From: Mycolicibacterium rhodesiae JS60 | Lineage (GTDB): Bacteria > Actinomycetota > Actinomycetes > Mycobacteriales > Mycobacteriaceae | Assembly (NCBI GenBank): GCA_000230935.2 | Contig: AGIQ01000009.1 | Location: 83,139-147,138, forward strand | Length of the DNA: 64,000 nt | Direction of reading: 5' to 3' | In this document: positions 45,104 to 54,277 of the stretch, piece by piece | Layout: each line of letters opens with the position of its first letter | Position numbering within the stretch: position 1 is the first letter of the stretch | The notes under the pieces: model-generated | Seen by the model: only the letters and a program-made list of their open reading frames with translations | Told to the model about the DNA's origin: nothing | The model's database searches: none | Made by a program: the position numbers and the translations under genes

Positions 45104-46590
45104 GGCAGATACCTTTGATAGCAGCTGTCAGCGGTTGAGTTGAGCAGTCCGGAGCGGAATGCCGCGATCCGGGTGAAGCCGGCGGGCACGGTGTCGTTGT
45201 TGACGTCGCTGGCGACGAGTCCGTTGGTGAGGAGCCCAGCGACCGCTTCGTCGAGGTCACCGGCGGTTAGTTGGAGTTGCTTTCCGGATGCGACGTCGAT
45301 GCGCTTGGCCATGGCGCGTTGGGCGAAACCGGTCAGGCATGCCGTTCGCAGGGCGGTGGTCGCCGAGTCAAGGGGAAGACCTCGTTCGCGCTGCACGCCC
45401 AGCAGGTATCGAGAAATGACCACGGACAACGCGGTGTTATCGCCCTGGAGGAGCACGTGATTGGACTCGTCGGACGGTGTCCCCATCTTCTGGAGCACAT
45501 CGAGGTTGACGACGATGGTGTTGGCCGACGGGCAGTACCAGGCAGGCGTGTTAGCAGCTGGGTGTGACGGGCAGCTGACGCGAGACGCGTCGACGGCCAG
45601 GGTGGGCGGCTGGTTGGGGGAGAAGATCTTGCCGAGGATCTCCACCAAGGTGTTCAGCGTCTCCTCGGTAATGGCGACTTGCCCGGTCTGCAATGTCCCG
45701 CTCGATTCGGCTTGCAGAACGAGCGGTAGATCGCCGCGACGGCGGGTGATCTCGTCCATCGAGATCGTGGCACATGCGCTTGGGCCGGCGCTGAAACCCT
45801 TCTGGACGGCGCTGACCCGATCTAGTGCTGTGCCGTGTCCGTCCTCGAGGAGTTTCCTCCGCCGCGGTGTGATGACCGGATCGCGGATGGTGATCGCGCC
45901 AGCCAAGACGTGATTGAGGCCGACGCCGGTGCTCAGCGTGAACCGCGGCGAGCGGCCTTCGGCCACCCAGCGCAGGTAGCTGCCGGCGAAGCAGTCGGCT
46001 TGCTGTTCGGCAACCAGTGTGGGGGTGTCACGCTCGACGAGGTCGGCCATCTCCTGGATGGCGTGGCCGTATTCGTGGGCGAACAACCCCGCGACCGCGG
46101 TCTGGCCGAAGTACTTCTCGGTGACCGGCACCATGACCCCGCGATCCCAGGCGATCAGGTCATCGCGTGGGCAGAAGAACGCGTTGACCTCGTCATAGGT
46201 AGTCTCGCCGCACAGCACCGGGCTGGCGGGATTGGTGGAGTCGTAGGACACCAGGGTGTCGACCGGAGCGAAGGTGCCCTGCAGGCTGTGCGGATATGCC
46301 TGGTGCCAGTAGTCGGTGATGTCGTCAATGCTCACAGCGGCCAACCGGTCGACCTGTCCGTTGTCAGTTCCCCGGACCGACCCTGACGGCGCCGGTGCGT
46401 TATCGCGCATGCCGCTGGCCCCGTCCTCGGCGACCAGGCCCGCGACCCGGAACGGCTGATCCGGCCCGGAAAGCAGGGTTCCCGGGACGGTGGCCGCACA
46501 GCTTGAGGCGGTCAGGGTCGCCACCAGTGCCGCCGCCGCACACAGACCGCTGCGCCTGCGCGGCCGTACGGAGCTTGCTGGAGTGCTCAC
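45100..46590 (-). CDS. LpqM-like lipoprotein zinc metalloprotease
   Basis: The 496-residue protein has lipobox LTASSC (Cys31) and the zinc motif HEYGH (His172, Glu173, His176) followed by AIQEM, the neutral zinc metallopeptidase pattern. GTG 46590 is preferred: GAGGGG lies upstream and the signal peptide starts there, whereas a longer frame adds about 60 residues ahead of it. LpqM of M. smegmatis is such a protease and is needed for conjugation; an equivalent role for this plasmid is inferred. It precedes and overlaps the PknH_C lipoprotein gene. Confidence 0.8.
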   Translation of the reverse strand: MSTPASSVRPRRRSGLCAAAALVATLTASSCAATVPGTLLSGPDQPFRVAGLVAEDGASGMRDNAPAPSGSVRGTDNGQVDRLAAVSIDDITDYWHQAYPHSLQGTFAPVDTLVSYDSTNPASPVLCGETTYDEVNAFFCPRDDLIAWDRGVMVPVTEKYFGQTAVAGLFAHEYGHAIQEMADLVERDTPTLVAEQQADCFAGSYLRWVAEGRSPRFTLSTGVGLNHVLAGAITIRDPVITPRRRKLLEDGHGTALDRVSAVQKGFSAGPSACATISMDEITRRRGDLPLVLQAESSGTLQTGQVAITEETLNTLVEILGKIFSPNQPPTLAVDASRVSCPSHPAANTPAWYCPSANTIVVNLDVLQKMGTPSDESNHVLLQGDNTALSVVISRYLLGVQRERGLPLDSATTALRTACLTGFAQRAMAKRIDVASGKQLQLTAGDLDEAVAGLLTNGLVASDVNNDTVPAGFTRIAAFRSGLLNSTADSCYQRYLP

Positions 46591-46703
46591 AATGCGTTGA
46601 ACCCCTCGTTCGGCAGTGTTGCTGGCGGCCTGGCCATTGTGGCACCTCGGCGCGGTTGGGTGCGCGCTGTTGTCGACAGTGCGGCGTTGCAGCCGATCGG
46701 GCG

Positions 46704-47513
46704 TCATGCCGGAACTTGACTGGTGATCGTCTGGATAGCTTGGGATGCTTGGCCTTTGGGGTTGCGTCCACATACCAAGACATCAATGGCGATGTTGCTG
46801 GTGGTGGACGCATGGCCCCGCTCACAGCCCCAGTCGGCTCCGGATACGTCTTGCGACATGATCATCATGGTTCGCTCGGGGTTGGAATCAGCAGTACCGA
46901 ACCGCCAGGTTTGTGTGGCCGTCGGATTGTCCGGAGGTGTGTAGGTGATGGCGCGGGTGGCGCACTCGCGCCATTCGCGGGCGATGCGGCTCTCGAAGCG
47001 GCGCCTCGCTCCTTCATCAGCGAACCCGATCACGGCTTGGGTGAGGGTGTGGTCAGGGTGAGCGCCCGAATCACTGGCTGTGCCGACCGCCACGCCGGTG
47101 TAGGCGTCGTCGGTGTAGGAGGCAGCCTCGCCCGGGCCCCAGGGGCTGGCGCAATGCGGGTCGCTGGTGTCCTTGGCGGTGTTGAGGAAACCGGCCGCCG
47201 GTCCGCGGACCTGCATCGCTCTGCTCGAACCGGTGATAGCGGCAGCCTGTTCGGCTGACAGCAGCGAGGCCGCCAGATCCGCCGACGAGAACGGTCCCAC
47301 CGTCGATGCGGAACCATTGGGGGTCCCCGACCCATCGGTGAAGGCCGCCACACCCCCCCACACAGCGGCCTGAGCAGCCGGCGTACCTGCCGCGACAGCC
47401 AACATCACAGCGGCGCTGGCAAACGCCCCGATGGACACCCGCCGCCGAGGTGCATGACGCACCGCCCCGGCCCCAACGGACCGAAGGTGCTTTAGTTTCA
47501 AGTGAAGCAGCAT
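46704..47513 (-). CDS. Secreted PknH_C-like sensor-domain protein
   Basis: The 269-residue protein has an N-terminal export signal (residues about 25-50, cut near AAQAA) without a lipobox, then a PknH_C-like domain with four cysteines (DPHCAS, WRECAT, DWGCER, DVLVCG), the same layout as the lipoprotein at 44357. It is on the same strand as, and 113 bases upstream of, the LpqM-like gene. It may share a ligand-sensing role. Confidence 0.7.
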   Translation of the reverse strand: MLLHLKLKHLRSVGAGAVRHAPRRRVSIGAFASAAVMLAVAAGTPAAQAAVWGGVAAFTDGSGTPNGSASTVGPFSSADLAASLLSAEQAAAITGSSRAMQVRGPAAGFLNTAKDTSDPHCASPWGPGEAASYTDDAYTGVAVGTASDSGAHPDHTLTQAVIGFADEGARRRFESRIAREWRECATRAITYTPPDNPTATQTWRFGTADSNPERTMMIMSQDVSGADWGCERGHASTTSNIAIDVLVCGRNPKGQASQAIQTITSQVPA

Positions 47514-47808
47514 GGTCGAAGGCTAACCCCAACCGGCGCTCCAGTGCAATAGCGTGAGTTAAAGCATCATGCCCGTTTGGGCTCGCCGCATCGACGGACC
47601 CGTCACGGCAAAGGGAGCATTATCAACGCTGTGATGTGCAAAACGGCTGTGTATCGTGAGGGTGCTGGCAGCGCGGCGGCAGGAATTCACCACACGAGTT
47701 GGCCCGGCTGAGCTCCACGCAGTCGCCAGCATGCAATACTTGTTTCTGGTGCACAGCGTGGATATAGCCGCGGCGGTGCCGCAGGTTTGGATGATAGGAG
47801 TGCGTCTC

Positions 47809-48927
47809 GTGGATCACACGCCGACGTTGATCGTGCGAGTCGGTGCACAGACCCGCGTGGTGAACCCTGCCGATGGGCCGATCGTGCTGGGCCGCGACAG
47901 CGGGGCCGCGATCCACATCCCTGACGAGGGCATCTCGCGTCGACATGTTCGCCTCGAACCTCATCGCGGTGGCTGGTTGGCGGTCGACACCAGCACCAAC
48001 GGGATCTACGTCAGCGGGCGCAGGCGCAGCTCCGTGCCAATTGCCGATGGTCTGCGGTTGCACCTGGGTCACGCCACTGAGGGCATTGTCGTGGTCTTCG
48101 AACACGCCCGCGATGGGCACACCGAGCTGGCCCCGGTGACCGCCGGGCCCGTCAGGGTCGCCGACCCTGCAGCTCAAGTCCCCGTCGCTTCTGCCGGGAC
48201 CGATGAAGACGAGCTCGACGAGGACCTTTCCGGTGACATCGACCCTGCCATCGCACATGTGGGCGCGGCCATCGCCGCGCGCCGAGCTGAACTTGACCTC
48301 ACCCAACGCGGCCTGGCGCGCGACGGGATCGTGGCCGGAGCCACCCTGATTGCGTTGGAAAAGGGTCGCCGCTGGCCGCGTAACGCGACGTTGGGCAAGC
48401 TGGAAGGGGCCTTGGGTTGGCGGCCCGGCACGCTCAATGAGTTGCGTGACGAGGCTGCCGCGGCGACGTCGGACGCGGTGCCGGCCGCCACCCTCGCCGA
48501 CGTCATTGACCTTGCCTTGGCGACCCTGTCGGCCCGCATCGGCGACCTTCCTGAGCCCTCCAACCCGGACTACACGCCCCGCGTCACCTCGATTCTGACC
48601 GAGTTGCACAAGCTCGAGATCACCACCGCCGGCGCCGCGCGAAACGCCAGAGGCTCGGCAGCCTTAGCCGTAGCGTTGGGCGCCGTTCGGGCCCGCTACA
48701 ACGACCTCATGCTGGCTTCCGCACAGGCACCCAACGCTACAGTCGGACAACGGCTTTACGCCGCGCGGCGTGCGCTCGGGTTGAGCGCGGAGGAGGCGGC
48801 CAACGCTGCTGGCATCGCCACCATCGAGCTGCTGGCGGCTGAGGCCGGTGAGCACCTCGATGCGCGCCCCACCGCCGCCCTCGAAGCGCTGCTCGACCAG
48901 CTCGCGCCCGTCGTCCCCACCGCCTGA
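47809..48927 (+). CDS. FHA domain fused to two helix-turn-helix domains
   Basis: The 372-residue protein has an FHA phosphothreonine-binding domain at about residues 5-95 (GR 28-29, SRRH 43-46, NG 54-55). An acidic linker (EDELDEDLSGD, about 135) follows, then an XRE-like HTH (150-205, LDLTQRGLARDGIVAGATLI) and a second HTH-like segment near 310-345 (LGLSAEEAANAAGIATIELL). GTG 47809 follows AGGAG by 8 bases. The neighbouring Ser/Thr kinase could supply the phosphothreonine ligand, linking signal to transcription. This fusion is unusual. Confidence 0.8.
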   Translation: MDHTPTLIVRVGAQTRVVNPADGPIVLGRDSGAAIHIPDEGISRRHVRLEPHRGGWLAVDTSTNGIYVSGRRRSSVPIADGLRLHLGHATEGIVVVFEHARDGHTELAPVTAGPVRVADPAAQVPVASAGTDEDELDEDLSGDIDPAIAHVGAAIAARRAELDLTQRGLARDGIVAGATLIALEKGRRWPRNATLGKLEGALGWRPGTLNELRDEAAAATSDAVPAATLADVIDLALATLSARIGDLPEPSNPDYTPRVTSILTELHKLEITTAGAARNARGSAALAVALGAVRARYNDLMLASAQAPNATVGQRLYAARRALGLSAEEAANAAGIATIELLAAEAGEHLDARPTAALEALLDQLAPVVPTA

Positions 48928-48985
48928 GGCCCGAAGGGTCGAGACGGCACGAGCGAAGGGCTGCTACCGAGAGCGCCCAGGCCCA

Positions 48986-49005
48986 CCGTGCAGCCCGCTG
49001 CACGG
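48986..49005. terminator. Hairpin between convergent genes
   Basis: CCGTGCAGC and GCTGCACGG pair around CC in the 113-base gap between the FHA-HTH and kinase stops. No T-run is present, as is common in mycobacteria. It could end both transcripts. Confidence 0.6.
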
Positions 49006-49040
49006 GCCCGGTGTCGGCACTCCGCAGCGAGATCAGGCCA

Positions 49041-51092
49041 TCAGGGCGGTGTGTCCACCCACACCGGCGGGTCCACACCGACATTGACCTTCTTCCCAGT
49101 GATGCCGATAGTGATCCAGTAGTCCTTCCACATGCCGGTACCGTCGGCCCTTTGGGCATCGGCCGACCACTGCATTTCACCATCGGTCAATGTCACGATC
49201 ATCGTGGCCGGATCGAGACTGTACGCGGCACCGTCGACTGACCGGAGCCTCGTCAATTTCACGGTGTCCATGTTGATTCCTGCCGAGCTGCGGCCTGGCT
49301 TATCAGGCTTCTTGCACGATCCGGTTGGGCAGCAGCCAGGTGGGTAGGGCCCGCCCTGGAAGCAGTACCGCGAACGAGCCTCAAGGACGTCGAGGACCGC
49401 CTGTCGGCCAGTGTCATTCAGACTGATGCTCGGAACTATCGGTGCTGGCGAAGTGCCCCCCAGGCTTTCCAGCAGCACCGGCTTGACCTCAGCGGACACG
49501 TCGACGAATCTGTTGGCCGAATCGACCGGGGGCGAACCAGGAAACAGCGTGAGCATGGGCCCGCCGAAGCTCGGCAGCCCGCCGATGCCAACCGCCTTCA
49601 AACCCTCATTCGGCTCACTCCCGGGGGCCCCCAACGGGACCTGGACGGTGGTGGCATCCAGTTTCCACTTGCCGTCAGAGTTTCGTACTGTCACATCGGC
49701 CTGGGATTTTTGGGCGCCGAATGTTGCTGCTAAATGCAGCCTTTCGGTCCTGGGGACCTCGGTGCCCACCGGGTCCAGGTTGGTGACCGAGATGTCGGTG
49801 AGCGGCAGCGAAGCAAGCCCGGCTTTCAACACTGCATCGGTCAGTAAGTGGGTGTCAGCCGGCGGCGAGGCACTCAGCGATAGCGCGGTGGCTGCGTCCC
49901 CGGCCGCTAAGGCCTGCAAGTACCGCTCGCCGGCGTCCCGCGCCGCCTGATGTGCAGCGGCGATGCGTTGGGTCTTGTTGTGGGCGGTCACCGCCTGCAC
50001 CCCGATGACGGAAGCTACCGCCGCGAGCACCGCGACGACAGCGGCGATCACCAGCAGGCGTCGACGCCGACGCCCGGCAGGCCGGACTGCTAACGGAGCA
50101 GCCCAGCTGTGCGCGAAGTCGGGCGGTGACACCGCCGGTGGCGTTGTGGGCTGCCATGGCTGGCCGGCGACGTCGGGTGCGGCCGTGACGGGCCAGGCCC
50201 CGGTGGGGGGGTGTTGGGTGGGGGTTGCTGCGGCGGTGGGGTCGGCGGTCATGTCGGCGATTTGGGCGGTGAGCGCGGTGGCGAAGTGGGCGCAGCGGGG
50301 GTAGCGCTGGTGTGGGTCTTTGGACAGTGCGCGGGCCAGGATGGGGTCCAGGGCGGCCAGGTCGGGGCGGGTGTGTCCGGGCAGTGGGGGAGGGCTGCTG
50401 AGGTGGGCGCTGATGACGGCGACGGGGTTGGAGTGGTCAAAGAGTTTGGTGCCGGTCAGTAGGTGGTAGGCGGTGGCTGCCAACGCGTATTGGTCTGCGC
50501 GGCCGTCGATCTCGTCGCCGCGGAGTTGTTCGGGGGCGGAGTAGGCGACGGTTCCCACGGTCATGTTGGTCATGGTCAGGCCGCTGATGTCGTTGAGGTT
50601 TCGGGCGATGCCGAAGTCGGTCAACAACACTCGTGGCGGTGAGCCGTCGGTGGGGGTGGTGATCATGATGTTGGCGGGTTTGATGTCGCGGTGCATCAGG
50701 CCGCGGGAGTGGGCGTAGTCGAGGGCTTCAGCGACGGCGGTGATGACCGCGGCGACTTCGTGGGCGGGCATGCCGGCGGGGTAGCGTTGGCGTAGTTGGG
50801 CGCCGAGGTCGGTTCCCTCGACGTAGTCCATCGTGATCCACAGCTGGGCGTCGAATTCGCCGCGGTCGTGCACCCCGACGATGTGGGGATGCCACAGTGA
50901 GGCCGCCAGATCAGCCTCACGCACAAAGCGTTGCCGGTACTCCTCGTCGGCGGAGACATCAGCGGGCAACACCTTCATCGCCTCACGACGCGGTAACCGG
51001 GGGTGGGCCACCCGGTACACCTCACCCATCCCACCCGCGCCCAGCAAACACTCCACCCGATAACCCGCGAACACCGAACCAGGACTCAACAC
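49041..51092 (-). CDS. PknH-like Ser/Thr protein kinase
   Basis: The 683-residue kinase has glycine loop GAGGMGEVY (near 18-26), catalytic Lys about 40 (AMK), HRDIKPAN near 134-141, DFG near 159 and an APEQ motif. After a Pro-rich juxtamembrane part comes one transmembrane helix (about 345-368) and a 310-residue extracellular sensor with a Cys cluster (CFQGG, CCPTGSC). GTG 51092 is preferred because GGGGGA precedes it; the frame is open a little further upstream. It neighbours FHA, PknH_C and DUF4333 proteins, so it likely heads an envelope signalling circuit. Confidence 0.86.
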   Translation of the reverse strand: MLSPGSVFAGYRVECLLGAGGMGEVYRVAHPRLPRREAMKVLPADVSADEEYRQRFVREADLAASLWHPHIVGVHDRGEFDAQLWITMDYVEGTDLGAQLRQRYPAGMPAHEVAAVITAVAEALDYAHSRGLMHRDIKPANIMITTPTDGSPPRVLLTDFGIARNLNDISGLTMTNMTVGTVAYSAPEQLRGDEIDGRADQYALAATAYHLLTGTKLFDHSNPVAVISAHLSSPPPLPGHTRPDLAALDPILARALSKDPHQRYPRCAHFATALTAQIADMTADPTAAATPTQHPPTGAWPVTAAPDVAGQPWQPTTPPAVSPPDFAHSWAAPLAVRPAGRRRRRLLVIAAVVAVLAAVASVIGVQAVTAHNKTQRIAAAHQAARDAGERYLQALAAGDAATALSLSASPPADTHLLTDAVLKAGLASLPLTDISVTNLDPVGTEVPRTERLHLAATFGAQKSQADVTVRNSDGKWKLDATTVQVPLGAPGSEPNEGLKAVGIGGLPSFGGPMLTLFPGSPPVDSANRFVDVSAEVKPVLLESLGGTSPAPIVPSISLNDTGRQAVLDVLEARSRYCFQGGPYPPGCCPTGSCKKPDKPGRSSAGINMDTVKLTRLRSVDGAAYSLDPATMIVTLTDGEMQWSADAQRADGTGMWKDYWITIGITGKKVNVGVDPPVWVDTPP

Positions 51093-51194
51093 GACGGCGT
51101 CCCCCACGATGAAACGGCAGCGACGCGCCACCACCAGCCAGGTTGGCAGCGGCGATCGGTGAGGGGAGTGTCGACGTCCATCAGGCTCTTCGCG

Positions 51195-51998
51195 CTACTG
51201 GGGTAGGGAAATCTGGTAGGCGCCCTTGCTGTCTTGGAAGGTGGCGGTGATCTCGCGCTTCACTCCGTCGATGCTGACAGCGCACACGAATGTAGCGTTC
51301 TTCTCGACGATCGGGTTACGACCCTGATTACACACAACATCACGCACGTGACCCGGGCCATAGCCGCTGACGTCATCGCTCAACAAAGTCTGAATGTTGT
51401 TCTGCGCCTGCGTGATATCCAGCTCGGTACGGGTGAAGAAGCCAGGGGTCCAAAACCCCATGATCAACACCGCCGCCACTACGACGGTCAGTGCGCCGAC
51501 AGCAGCGGTGATCACTCGGACTCTGGTGCTGCGAGGCCGCGATGAGGGGACACCGAAATCAGCAAATCCGGCCGTCGTCGGCGGTGGCACCGGAATATGG
51601 GCTGCGTTCGACCGACCCGATGGCGGGTAGGGCACCCACGGCTGGGGTCCGGCAGGGCCTGCAACGCGAGGGTCCGGGCCCGCGCCATGGCGGTACGAAG
51701 GCGGCGCCGGAGGCGTCGGAGGCGTCGGCGGTGCCGGGGGGTAATGCGGGTTCGCGACGGGGGCGGGGTTTACTGCGCGCTCAGGCGCCGGGGGCCGGCG
51801 AGCGCCGGCCGGGCCACGCGGCGTTGGGGTGACAACCGTGGTCCGGTCGTCAGCCGGGGATGACGCCGGTGGTGTCGTGCCTCCTGGCCGACCATGCACT
51901 TCAGTCGCCGGCTCCGGCGGAACCGTCCCACCGGCAGGAGCCGCGGACCCCGAGGTCGGCCAGGGGCGAGTCCGGTCGGATTCGTCAGAGGACGCCAC
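51195..51998 (-). CDS. DUF4333 membrane protein
   Basis: The 267-residue protein has a Pro-rich, disordered cytoplasmic half, one transmembrane helix (about 165-190) and a C-terminal DUF4333 domain (DVVCNQGRNPIVEKNATFVC) with two cysteines. GTG 51998 lies 7 bases after AGGAG; longer frames do not. DUF4333 domains occur on mycobacterial kinases and envelope proteins. It is the gene before the kinase, 102 bases apart, same strand. Confidence 0.78.
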   Translation of the reverse strand: MASSDESDRTRPWPTSGSAAPAGGTVPPEPATEVHGRPGGTTPPASSPADDRTTVVTPTPRGPAGARRPPAPERAVNPAPVANPHYPPAPPTPPTPPAPPSYRHGAGPDPRVAGPAGPQPWVPYPPSGRSNAAHIPVPPPTTAGFADFGVPSSRPRSTRVRVITAAVGALTVVVAAVLIMGFWTPGFFTRTELDITQAQNNIQTLLSDDVSGYGPGHVRDVVCNQGRNPIVEKNATFVCAVSIDGVKREITATFQDSKGAYQISLPQ

Positions 51999-52093
51999 CG
52001 TCGATCTCCTCTCCATGATCACCTGTGCCAGTGTTACCACACCACGGCCCTCCCTAGTCCTGGGTGCAAGCGCGCTGTCGGCCCGGCCGCAAT

Positions 52094-52537
52094 CTAGGCT
52101 GCGCGGGATCGATGGTCGCCTTTGTGGCGGCGCCGCCGTACCGACGTCGGCGGCATAGCTGGTGCGGGCAGGCCGGGCAGCTCGACGCTGCGCCGCCGCT
52201 CAAACTGCGCCAACAGATAGCGGTAGGCCGCCTCAAGCAGATCGGGGCTGCTCTTGTCGCCCGGCAGTGAAAGACCACCCCACACGCCGTACTCCTCCCG
52301 TGCGGCGACGGCGTTGTAACCGCAGCGGCCGACGAACGGGCAGTCCTGGCACGCCCGCACAGCGAGCACCCGGTCCTTGAACTGCGAGAACCACAGCTCC
52401 TGGCCGTTGCGGACCCGATCCGGGTCGGCTGTCTGGCACGGCGTGGTCTCGCTGGTGTGAAACAACCGCACCTCAATGGTCGTTTCAGGGCCGGCGGGTT
52501 TCGCCGACTCGTCGGCGGCGCTAACGGCCGAGGTCAT
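52094..52537 (-). CDS. WhiB-family iron-sulfur regulator (second copy)
   Basis: The 147-residue protein has Cys34, Cys63, Cys66 and Cys72 (CQDCPFVGRC), GVWGG and an Arg-rich tail. It is nearly the same as the protein at 31159 over the central 110 residues and similar in DNA, but inverted. ATG 52537 has AAGGA upstream; a longer frame exists. The upstream region lacks the CGGGAAATCCCG operators of the first copy, so control differs. Confidence 0.87.
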   Translation of the reverse strand: MTSAVSAADESAKPAGPETTIEVRLFHTSETTPCQTADPDRVRNGQELWFSQFKDRVLAVRACQDCPFVGRCGYNAVAAREEYGVWGGLSLPGDKSSPDLLEAAYRYLLAQFERRRSVELPGLPAPAMPPTSVRRRRHKGDHRSRAA

Positions 52538-53008
52538 GTCGGTCAGTCCTTGCCGTGGTCGGATGTGCACCGGCACCGGAGGAACCCGCAGAACGGGGCG
52601 GGCGGACCCGCCATGGCTGGCGCTTTAGAAATACCTGAAGCATCATGATGTGGATGCTAACCACGCAACGACACGTAGCGCAACAATTCCAGTTAAAGCA
52701 ACAGTGGGGTCGTCAACTGTTAGCTACCTGTCCAATGAGCTGCTTGTGCCGTTTTAACTGCACAATTACCGGTTGAAGTGTGTTTGTTTAGCGGGCCCAT
52801 CTGCCTGCGTGCGCTTCAATTATGTCAAGAGCATCGATTCGAGTCCGAGGGTTCTGCATCAGCGGCTGCTCCAGCGACAGCCTGAGGCCACCTGCCAGCG
52901 GTGGCCCACCGTCGGTCCGCGCGAGGTAGCGGCCGCCGCGGTGACCGAATTCGTCATCAACGCGACTGCGCGCCTGTTCCAGCAAGTGACCGAGGTCCTC
53001 GGTGAAAG
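52538..53008. other. Upstream region of whiB and gap before IS110
   Basis: About 470 bases with no convincing gene. The part next to whiB (52640-52790) is AT-richer than its surroundings and should hold the promoter. No operator-like palindrome was recognised. Confidence 0.4.
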
Positions 53009-54277
53009 TCAGCCGGCCGCGGCACCGGCCAGCGCCCTCTTGACCGTCGAGATAGAGACGCCCAATTGGGCGGCGATGGACGCCGGCTTCTCGCCGTAGC
53101 TGCGCATCCGGCAGGCCAGCGCTGCCTGGTAGGAGTCGAGTGCCCGTGGCCGTCCGACACGGGCGCTGTCGGGGGGCGGCTGTGTGGCGGAGGTGAGGTC
53201 GGCCAGTGGCAGCATCATCACCCGCGGCAGGATGGGGAAGCGGCCGCCGCGGCCGCAGTTGCGGCTGTCGGCCTTCATCCGGGTATACACCACCCGCGAG
53301 AGGCGGCGCTTGAGCGAGCGCAGCGCCCGTTGGCGGCTGTCACCCTCGTCGATCCGCCGCTGGAAATAATCCCGTCCCGGGCCGGGGTGAGTGATCTGGA
53401 CCATGGCGATGCGGTGCAGCGCAGCGTTGAGTTGGCGGTTGCCGTGCCGGATGGGCCGCAGCGGGCGGGTGGTTTCCCCCGACCAGTGCGGGATGGGCGC
53501 CACCCCGCTGTGCCGGGCGAAGGCGGCTTCGCTTTTGAACCGGTCGATCCCGGCGACCTCGGCCACGATCTTGGCGGCCGTCAGATCCCCGCAGCCCTGG
53601 ATGTCGAGCAGAGCGGGCGCCGCCTCGCGGACCCGTCCGGCGATGCGGCGCTCCAGCGCATGCGCGGTGTCGATGAGCCCGACGATCTCGGTGAGTTCGT
53701 CGCGAGCGAGTTCGGCGAGCAACCCGTGCTGGGTGGCTAGCCAGGCCCCCAGCTCTTCGCGGGGTTTTTTGCTTTCCCAGTTGCGCGGTTCCGCCCAGGC
53801 CGGGTCGAGCTGGTGGATGCGGTCGAGCATGCGGCTGATGAGGGCGACGCGGTGCTGCACGAGGTCCTCGCGGCGGTCCACGAGTAGCCGAAGTTCCATC
53901 GAGGACGCGTCGTGGCAGGCCACCGGCAGGTCGGGTTCGCGCAGTACCGCCCGCGCCACCGCGAGGGCGTCAATGGGGTCGGACTTGCCTAGCTCGCGTG
54001 AGGAGGCGCGCGAGCGGCTCATCAAATGAGGGGGCACCCGGATCACCTTCTGCCCCCCAGCCAGCAGGTCTCGCTCGAGCCGCGCGGTGAGGTTGCGGCA
54101 GTCTTCCACCCCCCACACCACGTCGCGGCCGAACCGCACTCGCGCCCACCGCAGCGCCTCGCCGTGGCCCTCGCTGGTAGTCGCGACCGTCAGCTGAGCG
54201 AGCTTGCGGCCCAACGGATTCACCGCTACCAGTGTGTGGCTGCGCTTGTGAGCGTCGACGCCGATGACCGCGTCCAC
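53009..54277 (-). CDS. IS110-family transposase with C-terminal HTH
   Basis: The 422-residue protein has the DEDD-type N-terminal domain (GVDAHKRSHT near residue 6, GVEDC near 56, KSDPIDALAVARA near 98) and the Tnp_20 domain (IQGCGDLTAAKIVAEVAG near 228, HSGVAPIPHWSG near 258). The last 45 residues look like an added resolvase-type helix-turn-helix (GEKPASIAAQLGVSISTVKR). The start is GTG 54277. IS110 enzymes work with a noncoding bridge RNA made beside the gene, so the flanks may encode one. It appears intact. Confidence 0.9.
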   Translation of the reverse strand: MDAVIGVDAHKRSHTLVAVNPLGRKLAQLTVATTSEGHGEALRWARVRFGRDVVWGVEDCRNLTARLERDLLAGGQKVIRVPPHLMSRSRASSRELGKSDPIDALAVARAVLREPDLPVACHDASSMELRLLVDRREDLVQHRVALISRMLDRIHQLDPAWAEPRNWESKKPREELGAWLATQHGLLAELARDELTEIVGLIDTAHALERRIAGRVREAAPALLDIQGCGDLTAAKIVAEVAGIDRFKSEAAFARHSGVAPIPHWSGETTRPLRPIRHGNRQLNAALHRIAMVQITHPGPGRDYFQRRIDEGDSRQRALRSLKRRLSRVVYTRMKADSRNCGRGGRFPILPRVMMLPLADLTSATQPPPDSARVGRPRALDSYQAALACRMRSYGEKPASIAAQLGVSISTVKRALAGAAAG

